Source: JANLQX01 sp043775075 (GTDB taxonomy: Bacteria; Actinomycetota; Acidimicrobiia; Acidimicrobiales; JANYDT01). From it: 13,569 bases of DNA. The notes below the pieces were generated by a model. The model ran no database searches. It saw nothing but the letters and a program-made list of their open reading frames with translations, and was not told where the DNA came from. This document shows positions 7,427 through 13,569 of the stretch, piece by piece. The stretch's first letter is position 1. Every line of letters starts with the position of its first letter. The position numbers and the translations under genes were made by a program. The stretch spans positions 1 through 13,569 of the forward strand of contig JAYVSS010000116.1 of NCBI GenBank assembly GCA_043775075.1, given 5' to 3'.

Positions 7427-8554
7427 TCAAGGGCGCGGCTCGGCGGGGAGGCCGAGGAGGCGCTCACCGATGAGATTGCGTTGGATCTGGCTGGTGCCGC
7501 CAGCGATGCGGCCACCGGGGGCGGCGACGAGGGAGCGGGCGGCGTCGTTGGTATCGAGCATGGCGTTGGCTCCGGCCAACCCGACGCGGGCAAGGGCGGT
7601 GGCGAACATCAACTCGGTGATGGCGAGCTTGCCGAGTGAGGCCGCCGTGGAGGCGATCGGCCCCTGTCTCGTGCCGAGCATCGTGAGCACGCGGCCCTGC
7701 ATGAGCACGCGCACGAGCGAGTCGCGGGTGACATCGTCGACGCCACCGCCCGTCGCCGCCTCTCGACGCAGTGTCTGCGTCAGTGCGTCCATACGCCGAG
7801 TCAGACCGATCGCCGCGGACCCGATCGATCCGCGCTCGTTCGTCAACGTGGCCATGGCGACGCCCCATCCACCGTGGACCGGTCCGAGTAGCGACGAGGC
7901 GGGAACCCGGACTTCGTCGAGAAAGACCTCATCGAACTCGGCCTCGCCGGTCATCTGCTTCAGCGGGCGTATCTCGACGCCGAGGCGGGTCATGTCGAAT
8001 AGAAAGAACGAAATGCCCTTGTGCTTGGCGGCTGATGAATCGGTGCGGGCGAGCAGGATGCCCCGGTCGGAATATCGGGCGCCGGAGCACCACACCTTTT
8101 GGCCGGTGATGACGTATTCGTCACCATCGAGTTCGGCCTTGGTGGACAGTCCGGCGAGATCGGACCCGGCTCCGGGCTCGGAGAACAACTGGCACCACGT
8201 GTGCTCGGCGGCGAGGATGGCCCGCAGATGTTCGTCCTTCTGGGCATCGGTGCCGAACAGCAGGGTGGAGCCACCGGCGAGGACGGTGCCAACCATGTTG
8301 AGAAATGGCGGCACGCCAGCCATCGCGCAGGCCCGAACCCATGCGGCTCGGTGTTCGGGCGTCAGACCCCGCCCGCCGTAAGCCACGGGCCAATCGATTC
8401 CGGCCCATCCTTCGGCGAAGAGCAGCCGCTGCCAGGGGAGGGCCCGATCGATCATGTCCGGCGGGCAGATGGCGCCATAATCCGGCGGCGCACTCTCACG
8501 GTGTTCGTTCAGCCAGGCCTGGGCCAGCGCGAGAAATTCGTCAACCGTAATCAT
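7427..8554 (-). CDS. Acyl-CoA dehydrogenase (FAD-dependent)
   Basis: Introduces the alpha,beta double bond into an acyl-CoA thioester, passing electrons through FAD to electron-transfer flavoprotein. At 375 residues it has normal family length. The FAD/substrate core WCQLFSEPGAGSDLAGL lies at 120-136, ITGQKVWCSGA at 149-159 and the C-terminal GGTSQIQRNLIGERLLGLP at 352-370. The MCAD-type catalytic Glu next to GT is replaced by Gly352. E240 in TLTNERGS falls at the helix-G position that supplies the base in isovaleryl-CoA and long-chain dehydrogenases, so activity is plausible. Substrate is not deducible; lipid, branched-chain or steroid side-chain catabolism are options. The ATG at 8554 gives a typical N-terminus (MITVDEFLALAQAWLNEH). 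The frame is open 57 codons further upstream across the hexamer repeat but contains no start codon there. Confidence 0.92.
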   Translation of the reverse strand: MITVDEFLALAQAWLNEHRESAPPDYGAICPPDMIDRALPWQRLLFAEGWAGIDWPVAYGGRGLTPEHRAAWVRACAMAGVPPFLNMVGTVLAGGSTLLFGTDAQKDEHLRAILAAEHTWCQLFSEPGAGSDLAGLSTKAELDGDEYVITGQKVWCSGARYSDRGILLARTDSSAAKHKGISFFLFDMTRLGVEIRPLKQMTGEAEFDEVFLDEVRVPASSLLGPVHGGWGVAMATLTNERGSIGSAAIGLTRRMDALTQTLRREAATGGGVDDVTRDSLVRVLMQGRVLTMLGTRQGPIASTAASLGKLAITELMFATALARVGLAGANAMLDTNDAARSLVAAPGGRIAGGTSQIQRNLIGERLLGLPAEPRP

Positions 8555-8560
8555 GTCGCT

Positions 8561-8685
8561 CGTGCTCGTGCTCGTGCCTGTGCTCGGGCCTGTGCTCGTG
8601 CTCGGGCCTGTGCTCGGGTCGTGCTCGGGCCTGTGCTCGTGGTCGTGCTCGTGGTCGTGCTCGTGGTCGTGCCCGTGCTCGTGGT
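8561..8685. repeat. Degenerate hexanucleotide tandem repeat (about 21 units) upstream of acyl-CoA dehydrogenase
   Basis: On the plus strand the array consists of units such as CGTGCT, CGTGGT, TGTGCT and CGGGCC. There are twenty 6-mers and a single 5-mer (CGGGT, near 8615). The right half alternates CGTGGT and CGTGCT as a 12-bp unit. It begins six bases beyond the dehydrogenase ATG and fills most of the gap to the next gene (8555-8739). It therefore occupies the leader or promoter zone of the leftward dehydrogenase gene. I see no separate gene in this gap. Confidence 0.85.
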
Positions 8686-8739
8686 CATTGCGCTGGTCGT
8701 CCGAGTGGGTTGACTCTGTCCGCTGTCATGTCGGAGAAT

Positions 8740-9264
8740 TTACGAGACCTTGAACGACCAGGCGTATTCGTGGGAGTCGGTCGTCCGGTCACCCTGCTCG
8801 GGCCAGAAAATCGCCACGACGCGCACGTCGTCACCCGGCAACTTTTTGAATTCCTTGTCCGATCCTGGGGTAAACGACAGCATCCCCGTGGCCCGTTCGT
8901 AGTCGAGCTGATCGAGGGGGATCTCGCGCCCGGCAATCACCAGTACGCCGGTATTCCCGAACGCCAAGTCGGCAAACACGGTGGATTGCGACGGAATATT
9001 GGTGGCCAAGTTGCCCGGTCCAATGTTTTCGATTCCGTTGGGCAAGGCGCCGACATCGGGCGTGGATTGGTTACCGCCGACGCCCGAAATGAGTAGCGCC
9101 AGGGCGAGGGCAATCAACGCGGCCACGCCCAGACGTCCGAGCAACAGCCGGCGTTTTGCCGACGCCGAGGGGCCCGATGCAGAGTTACCCGATCCCCCAA
9201 TGCCGCCGGAGCCCATGGAAATAGCGTTCGGAGCGACGCGATCAGTGGGCGGCGGCTTGGGCAT
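8740..9264 (-). CDS. Single-pass membrane protein with extracellular domain, unknown function
   Basis: I do not recognise a family. The 174-residue product has a Gly/Ser/Pro-rich N-terminus of about 36 residues, a basic KRR at 37-39 and one hydrophobic helix at about 45-62. A C-terminal domain of about 110 residues follows, predicted outside by the positive-inside rule. It starts STPDVGALPNGIENIGPGNL and ends in beta-strand-like segments (GVLVIAGREIPL, GMLSFTPG, DDVRVVAIFWPEQG, YAWSFKVS). The strand pattern suggests a small Ig-like or similar beta fold, which is inference. ATG 9264 has a G-rich stretch just before it but no good ribosome site. It diverges from the PASTA kinase with 39 bp between starts, hinting at shared control and perhaps a cell-envelope role. 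It is followed by the hexamer-repeat gap. Confidence 0.75.
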   Translation of the reverse strand: MPKPPPTDRVAPNAISMGSGGIGGSGNSASGPSASAKRRLLLGRLGVAALIALALALLISGVGGNQSTPDVGALPNGIENIGPGNLATNIPSQSTVFADLAFGNTGVLVIAGREIPLDQLDYERATGMLSFTPGSDKEFKKLPGDDVRVVAIFWPEQGDRTTDSHEYAWSFKVS

Positions 9265-9291
9265 TGCCCCAGTTTCTCAGACTTCGGCCGC

Positions 9292-9306
9292 TACCCTCAG
9301 TGTGTG
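9292..9306 (+). promoter_or_regulatory. Putative leaderless promoter -10 of the PASTA kinase
   Basis: TACCCT at 9292-9297 fits TANNNT. A six-base spacer puts the expected first transcribed base at GTG 9304, and there is no Shine-Dalgarno. The whole divergent gap is only 39 bp (9265-9303). The geometry is identical to that before ligA. Confidence 0.5.
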
Positions 9307-11805
9307 TCTGGCTTCGAAGGAGATCTGATTGGCCGCGCCCTTAACGCGCGCTATCGGCTGTCCGATTTGCTCGGAGCTGGATCGTCGGCCCGGGTCTATT
9401 TGGCCGACGACGTGCCCCTCGCCCGGCGGGTGGCGGTCAAGGTATTGCATGCGTCGCTCGCCGACGATCCCGAGTTCCTTCGCCGATTTCGCGTCGAGGC
9501 CGAGGCGTTGGGTCAGCTCGATCACGAAAATATCGTGACCGTCCATGACTTCAACGACGGGCTCAACGCTTTGGGCGAACCGCCCTATCTGGTGACGAAC
9601 TACCTCGAGGGCGGCAGCCTGCGGAACCTTCTCGACCAGAGCTATCGCCTCACGCCGTCGCAAGCCGTGCGTCTCGGTCTCGACGCCGCCCGGGGGCTGG
9701 CGTTTGCTCATGCCCGTGGTTACGTGCACCGAGACGTGAAGCCCGCCAACATCTTGTTCACGACTACGGGGCGGGCATGCGTGGCGGACTACGGGTTGGC
9801 TCGGGCCAAGGCCGAAGCGGCGCGGACCGAAGCCGATGGGGCGCTCTTTGGCACCATGCGCTACATCTCGCCCGAACAGGTGACGGGTGATTCGTCAGAG
9901 AAGTCCGACGTGTATTCGTTGGCCCTGGTGATCGTGGAATCGGTGACAGGCGTGGTGCCCTTCTCTCGGGACAATTGGCAAAGCACCGTCTTTGCCCGGA
10001 CCAAAGAAGACCTCCGCGCTCCCGAAATACTCGGCTCGCTGGTGCCCGTCATCAACGCCGCGGGCGTTCGCGATCCTGAGGCGCGCATCGACGCCGAGAC
10101 CTTCGCCGCCCAACTTGAAGATGTCGCCCGACTACTTCCTCGGGCCACTGCCCTGCCACTCGATGGGGCCCGGATCCGGGCGAGGGGACGCATGCTCGAT
10201 GGGCGCGATCCGACCCGCCTCGTCAGCGGTAAGGACGCCGCGGCGGCGGCCTTGGCCTCGGACGCCCTGGCGACCGCCGCATTGAGTGAGACGTCGTCGG
10301 ATTCTGACGTTTCGTTCCATCCGATAGGCGCGTCGACTGCGTCGACGAAGCCCCCGTTCGATCAGTCAGCATTCGACCAATCGGTGTTCGACCAATCGGT
10401 TTTCGACCAATCGCTCTTTGACGACGAAACGATCGCCCCACAACCGTCGAAAGGCCAGGCCGCAAACGTCCATCCGACGTCAACCGCGCAACGAGGCGCC
10501 ACGTCGTTGCGTACCGGCGCCGCCACTTCGACGGGCCTCGTTGACGCTCATGACGCCCAGGACGCCGATGGAGTTGTCGTCGTCGATCTTCGGGGCGACG
10601 ACAGCAACCTCGTCGATCCGTCGGGGTCAGTCGGTCTTGGCCCGTCGGCGGGCGGGTCCGAACCCGTTTCCCCGGGCACCCGGCGCCGGGTGGGGGGCGC
10701 AGGTGAAGCAGCACCGCCGCCTCGCCGTCGCCGTATGCCGCGTATTCTCGCGGCGCTGGTGTTGGTCGCCCTCGTTGGAGGGTTGATTGGTGCAGTTATC
10801 TGGTCCCGTCAACCGGAGCTTCGCGATGTTCCGGTAGTGGAGGGGGCAACGGCCGCCGCCGCTGCCGCTCGGATCGAGGCAAATAATCTGGTGGCCGTAG
10901 AGGCGGCGGCGCAGTTCAACGATGTCGTCGCTGACGGGCTGGTGATTTCACAGGACCCGATGCCCCCACGGAGGCTGAAGAAAGGAGAATCCGTGTCCAT
11001 CGTGGTCTCCAAGGGACCGAAACCGATCGACGTTCCCGATCTTGCCGGCCTGACCCTCGATCAATCGACCGCGGTACTCGCTCGGGTTCCGGGCCTGAGT
11101 ATGGCGTCGCCGCCGAGGTTCGAATCGAACGAAACCATTCCCGAGGACACGGTAATTTCCTGGTCGCCGCGCGGTTCCCAGCTCCCCGGAACGACGATCA
11201 ACCTGGTGGTGTCGTCGGGTCCGGCGTCGGTCGTGATCCCCAAGGTCGGGGGGATGACGCCCGACGCCGCGCGCGCCCTCCTTCCCCCTAAACTCAACGT
11301 GACCGTGGTCGGAGCCTTCGCCGACAACACCCCCAAGGGTGCGGTTATCGGTACGAATCCGAAGTCGGGCTCCGAGGTCGAGGCCACGGCGGATGTTCGC
11401 CTGCTCGTTTCCTTGGGTCCGTCGACTGTGGTGGTTCCCAGCGTGATTAACCTCTCGGTCGACGACGCCAACGCAGCGTTGCGCGGCGTCGGGCTCAAAG
11501 TCGGTGCGACGGTCGGCTCGCCCGATCAGCCAGTTCTGCACACCCGACCGGTTCGCCGAACAACGGTCAAGCGGGGCACGTCGATCACGCTCTACACAAC
11601 ATCTGACGGCGTTCCGCCCCTCCCCGGTGAAACGCCGACAACTGCACCGAATTCGGCGTCGGCCGATACTGCGGCGGACACGGTGGTTCCCAGCTCAGGG
11701 CCCGACACGAAGGCCCCGTCGACCAAAGTGACGGCGTCGACCAAAGTGACGGCGTCGACCAAGGTCACGGCGTCGACCAAAGTGATGGCGTCGACCAAGC
11801 CTTAG
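9304..11805 (+). CDS. PASTA-domain transmembrane Ser/Thr protein kinase (PknB-like)
   Basis: Membrane kinase predicted to sense peptidoglycan-type ligands outside and phosphorylate cytoplasmic proteins. The 833 residues from GTG 9304 contain a kinase domain (about 18-280) with GAGSSARV as glycine loop, K46 in VAVK, D144 in HRDVKPAN, D162 in DYG (variant of DFG) and GTMRYISPEQ in the activation segment. A low-complexity Ala/Ser/Asp/Pro linker (about 280-477) holds the FDQS repeats. One helix (about 481-500) is followed by four PASTA repeats (about 506-570, 574-639, 642-705 and 708-772, the first three ending in VSxGP-like motifs). A Thr/Ser/Pro-rich tail ends in TKVTAS repeats. Four PASTA repeats match PknB of actinobacteria, but the usual neighbours (ftsW/rodA, a PBP gene, FHA genes) are absent within the window. 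It converges on the tad genes. Confidence 0.95.
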   Translation: MSGFEGDLIGRALNARYRLSDLLGAGSSARVYLADDVPLARRVAVKVLHASLADDPEFLRRFRVEAEALGQLDHENIVTVHDFNDGLNALGEPPYLVTNYLEGGSLRNLLDQSYRLTPSQAVRLGLDAARGLAFAHARGYVHRDVKPANILFTTTGRACVADYGLARAKAEAARTEADGALFGTMRYISPEQVTGDSSEKSDVYSLALVIVESVTGVVPFSRDNWQSTVFARTKEDLRAPEILGSLVPVINAAGVRDPEARIDAETFAAQLEDVARLLPRATALPLDGARIRARGRMLDGRDPTRLVSGKDAAAAALASDALATAALSETSSDSDVSFHPIGASTASTKPPFDQSAFDQSVFDQSVFDQSLFDDETIAPQPSKGQAANVHPTSTAQRGATSLRTGAATSTGLVDAHDAQDADGVVVVDLRGDDSNLVDPSGSVGLGPSAGGSEPVSPGTRRRVGGAGEAAPPPRRRRMPRILAALVLVALVGGLIGAVIWSRQPELRDVPVVEGATAAAAAARIEANNLVAVEAAAQFNDVVADGLVISQDPMPPRRLKKGESVSIVVSKGPKPIDVPDLAGLTLDQSTAVLARVPGLSMASPPRFESNETIPEDTVISWSPRGSQLPGTTINLVVSSGPASVVIPKVGGMTPDAARALLPPKLNVTVVGAFADNTPKGAVIGTNPKSGSEVEATADVRLLVSLGPSTVVVPSVINLSVDDANAALRGVGLKVGATVGSPDQPVLHTRPVRRTTVKRGTSITLYTTSDGVPPLPGETPTTAPNSASADTAADTVVPSSGPDTKAPSTKVTASTKVTASTKVTASTKVMASTKP
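10357..10416 (+). repeat. 15-bp in-frame repeat in the kinase linker (FDQS pentapeptides)
   Basis: Four 15-bp copies, starting at 10357, 10372, 10387 and 10402, encode FDQSA, FDQSV, FDQSV and FDQSL; a partial FDD follows. The copies are nearly identical in DNA, especially the last three (TTCGACCAATCG core), so the expansion looks recent. They lie in the cytoplasmic juxtamembrane linker. Confidence 0.9.
11718..11799 (+). repeat. 18-bp in-frame tandem repeat at the kinase C-terminus
   Basis: Four 18-bp copies (from 11718, 11736, 11754 and 11772) plus a 10-bp partial copy encode repeated STKVTA hexapeptides, the last reading STKVMA. Copies 1 and 2 are identical; copies 3 and 4 differ by two and one bases. 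They sit in the predicted extracellular tail just before the stop. Confidence 0.92.
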
Positions 11806-11840
11806 GCTCTCTCGTTGCTTGGGCGGGCACGGTGTGGTTT

Positions 11841-11913
11841 CACCGCCGCCATGGTGGGGCCATGTCACCGATGGTTGTCGGCCACGTTTGGGGGTGATGC
11901 CCACACGGCGGTG
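11841..11913. terminator. Inverted repeats in the convergent kinase/tadC gap, possible terminator
   Basis: CACCGCCG (11841-11848) is the reverse complement of CGGCGGTG (11906-11913). Inside it, CATGG (11850-11854) faces CCATG (11860-11864) across a five-base loop. The 152-bp gap (11806-11957) has no T-run and no recognisable gene. A terminator serving both convergent units would be expected here, but the folding is only moderately convincing. Confidence 0.3.
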
Positions 11914-11957
11914 GATGGCGGGTGATTGGCTCCGAGGAGGTCCCGTCTACATGACGC

Positions 11958-12887
11958 TCAGCTGCCAGAGAGATTGGCGTCCATGATGGAGAGGGCGGCG
12001 GGCCCGATGAGGACCACGAAGAGGGCGGGAAGAATGCACAGCACCAGCGGGAAGAGCACCTTGACTGGCAACTTCATGGCTTTCTCTTCGGCCCGCTGAC
12101 GACGCTTTCGCCGTTGTTCGGCCGCCTGGACGCGCAGCACCTGCGCCATCGGGATACCGAACTGTTCGGCCTGCAGAATCGACGCGACGAATTGGCGGAG
12201 CTCCACGACCTTGTTGCGGTTGGCTAGACCGCGCATGGCTTCACCCCGCGAGAGTCCAGCCTGCACATGTTGCAGCGTCCGACGGAATTCCTCGGCGAGC
12301 GGCCCCTCGTTGGACTTTGAGGTACGGGCCATAGCGGCATCGAGGCCGAGGCCAGCCTCCACGCCAACGGTGATTTGGTCAAGAAAATCTGGGAGCTGCT
12401 GCTGAATTTTCTTCTGCCGCTTATCGGCATTGTTCTTAATGAGAATGTCGGGAAGGAAGAATCCAAGTGGAGCCGGGACGATGACTTTCACCAAACTGAG
12501 AATTCCACCTCCGGCACCACCGAGGTTGCTGAAGGCATAAAAACCACCGATAACCAACCCGATGAACTTCAGAATGAGGACGCGTTCGGCGCTCCATTTC
12601 TGGTTCAAACCAGCCATGGCGATGCGTTGCTCCATTTGCACCGTCCACCCAGCCGGGGTGAGGCGCTTCATCAGCTTGGCGATTTTGGCGATGGCCGGGG
12701 CAATGGCGCGGTCGCGAGCCGAATGCTTGAGCATTTGACTGCGTAGATCGAGCGGATCCCCCTTCTTCTTGCCGACGAGTTCGGCGGCCGAGACCGTAGA
12801 AGCCGACGAATCCGAGAGGAATGTCCACGCCAGGATGGGAACGACGGCCATTACTGCGCCGGCGCCGATGACGAGAGGAAGATTCAT
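11958..12887 (-). CDS. tadC: Tad/Flp pilus inner-membrane platform protein TadC (type II secretion F domain)
   Basis: One of two membrane platform proteins on which the TadA/CpaF ATPase drives assembly of Flp-type pili. The 309 residues have an N-terminal helix (about 4-24), a basic cytoplasmic stretch and a hydrophobic region (about 105-150). The T2SSF domain (about 166-290) opens with LPDFLDQITVGVEAGLGLDAAM, the standard TadC signature. EFRRTLQHVQAGLSRGEAM follows, and there is a C-terminal helix pair. ATG 12887 has a good ribosome site (AAGGA, seven bases upstream). It lies 85 bp downstream of the tadB-like gene on the same strand. Paralogy makes TadB and TadC easy to confuse; the longer N-terminus, AGLGLDAAM motif and second position favour TadC. 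Confidence 0.9.
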   Translation of the reverse strand: MNLPLVIGAGAVMAVVPILAWTFLSDSSASTVSAAELVGKKKGDPLDLRSQMLKHSARDRAIAPAIAKIAKLMKRLTPAGWTVQMEQRIAMAGLNQKWSAERVLILKFIGLVIGGFYAFSNLGGAGGGILSLVKVIVPAPLGFFLPDILIKNNADKRQKKIQQQLPDFLDQITVGVEAGLGLDAAMARTSKSNEGPLAEEFRRTLQHVQAGLSRGEAMRGLANRNKVVELRQFVASILQAEQFGIPMAQVLRVQAAEQRRKRRQRAEEKAMKLPVKVLFPLVLCILPALFVVLIGPAALSIMDANLSGS

Positions 12888-12901
12888 GACTGGGTCCTTG
12901 T

Positions 12902-12911
12902 GGTTCGAACC
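12902..12911. repeat. 10-bp perfect palindrome between tadB and tadC
   Basis: GGTTCGAACC is self-complementary and lies 15 bp upstream of the tadC start, just before its ribosome site, within the 85-bp tadB-tadC gap (12888-12972). It could be an operator or an RNA stem, but such a short palindrome also arises by chance. Confidence 0.3.
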
Positions 12912-12972
12912 GAAAGAGCAGCGAACATAGTGCGAAACCGAACGTCAATAGGGGGCATTCTGAGGGCCATGA

Positions 12973-13569
12973 TCAGAACTCAATTTTGCAGATCTTCATC
13001 AGCCAGAACGCACCGATAAGCATGAGTAGAACGGCTGCTCCGGCCATATAGAGACCCTTCCCATGGCCCAGCGCGGCGATATAGGTCGGATTGCTGGCTC
13101 GAATAATCAATGTGATGGCAATGGGAAGACTGAGAAGTACGTACGCCGAGAACTTGCCTTCTGCCGAAAGGGTCTTGACCTGCCGGCGAAGGTCGGCGCG
13201 GTCGCGGATGGTCTTAGCCACGGTATCGAGCACCTCGGCCAAGTCGCCGCCGACTTCTCGGTTGATTTCGATGGCCGGTACAACCCACCCAAAGTCTTCG
13301 GAACGCACCCGGTCGGCCATTGCTTTCATCGCGTCCACCACATCGCGTCCAAGGCGGGCTTCGACGATCACTCGCCGGAATTCCTCACTTGCTGGCGGGT
13401 CGCCTTCCTTTGAGACTGAGTCCAGTGCCTGCATCATCGACTGGCCAGCTCGAAGGCTCGATGACAGCAGCTGGAGCGTGTCGCTCAACTGCTCGCCAAA
13501 GGCCGTGGCCCGCTTCTTGATCTTCTGCATGAGAAAGACCTTGCTTCCCACGAGCATGGCGACAAAGCC
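12973..13569 (-). CDS. tadB: Tad/Flp pilus inner-membrane platform protein TadB, 5'-truncated by the window edge
   Basis: Partner of TadC in the Tad secretion platform. The frame is open to the right edge; codons before the internal ATG at 13557 read GFVA, so the true start and N-terminal helices lie outside. The 198 visible residues include the T2SSF domain: QLSDTLQLLSSSLRAGQSMMQALDSV, then EEFRRVIVEARLGRDVVDAM, then INREVGGDLAEVLDTVAKTIRDR. Two C-terminal helices separated by RASNPTYIAALGHGKG follow. The LRAGQSMMQAL and EINREVGGDLAEVL motifs are typical of TadB. The ATPase gene tadA/cpaF would be expected just outside the right edge. Confidence 0.9.
   Translation of the reverse strand, partial: GFVAMLVGSKVFLMQKIKKRATAFGEQLSDTLQLLSSSLRAGQSMMQALDSVSKEGDPPASEEFRRVIVEARLGRDVVDAMKAMADRVRSEDFGWVVPAIEINREVGGDLAEVLDTVAKTIRDRADLRRQVKTLSAEGKFSAYVLLSLPIAITLIIRASNPTYIAALGHGKGLYMAGAAVLLMLIGAFWLMKICKIEF

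Noticed and set aside
7470..8381. 303-codon plus-strand frame opposite the acyl-CoA dehydrogenase
   Set aside because: The translation is Ser/Pro/Arg-rich without domains, while the opposite strand encodes a full-length dehydrogenase with every family motif.
8561..8685. CRISPR array
   Set aside because: Units are 6 bp with no unique spacers; it is a simple-sequence repeat.
8553..8753. Plus-strand frame across the hexamer repeat (Leu/Val/Cys/Ser-rich)
   Set aside because: The translation simply reads the repeat as low-complexity sequence; no ribosome site and no conserved flanking sequence.
11934..11986. Strong Shine-Dalgarno-like GAGGAGGT followed by an 11-codon ATG frame (MTLSCQRDWRP)
   Set aside because: It overlaps the end of tadC on the opposite strand, has no downstream plus-strand gene to regulate and is too short to assess; probably chance.
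12902..12972. tRNA-like T-arm sequence GGTTCGAACC
   Set aside because: Only the T-arm-like palindrome is present; no acceptor, D-arm or anticodon stem of matching spacing could be fitted on either strand.

Overview
The window is a GC-rich chromosomal segment with the gene content and protein styles of an actinomycete. It has a PknB-type PASTA kinase, a BRCT-containing NAD+ DNA ligase, Tad/Flp pilus inner-membrane proteins, an acyl-CoA dehydrogenase and RTG starts that look leaderless. The style recalls Acidimicrobiia-like lineages, but that placement is an inference from sequence style only. No rRNA, tRNA, CRISPR array, intact transposase or phage gene was seen, and no gap between genes exceeds 300 bases.

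Left part (1-6626): a 5'-truncated cysteine desulfurase is followed on the same strand by mnmA. Together they supply sulfur for 2-thiouridine in tRNA: the desulfurase passes persulfide sulfur toward MnmA, which thiolates U34. A convergent six-helix membrane protein of unknown function ends one base from mnmA. Divergent from it, a PIG-V-like membrane glycosyltransferase precedes ligA. A UUCG-loop hairpin lies just after ligA.

Middle part (6723-9264, all minus strand): from upstream to downstream these are a single-pass membrane protein with an extracellular domain, an acyl-CoA dehydrogenase with an IVD/LCAD-type active site, and a small DUF2085-like membrane protein. A 125-bp degenerate hexanucleotide repeat lies in front of the dehydrogenase, and a composite direct/inverted repeat lies behind it.

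Right part (9292-13569): a PASTA Ser/Thr kinase runs rightward from an apparently leaderless GTG. It diverges from the single-pass membrane protein across only 39 bp. It converges on a leftward tadB-tadC pair (tadB cut by the window edge), the inner-membrane platform of a Tad/Flp pilus.

I do not see a clear new multi-gene system. The points most worth a second look are the matched leaderless promoter geometry of ligA and the kinase, the hexamer repeat at the dehydrogenase start, the repeated 19-mer at the desulfurase/mnmA junction, the TA-free divergent gap with a possible gene remnant, and the repeat-built linker and tail of the kinase.
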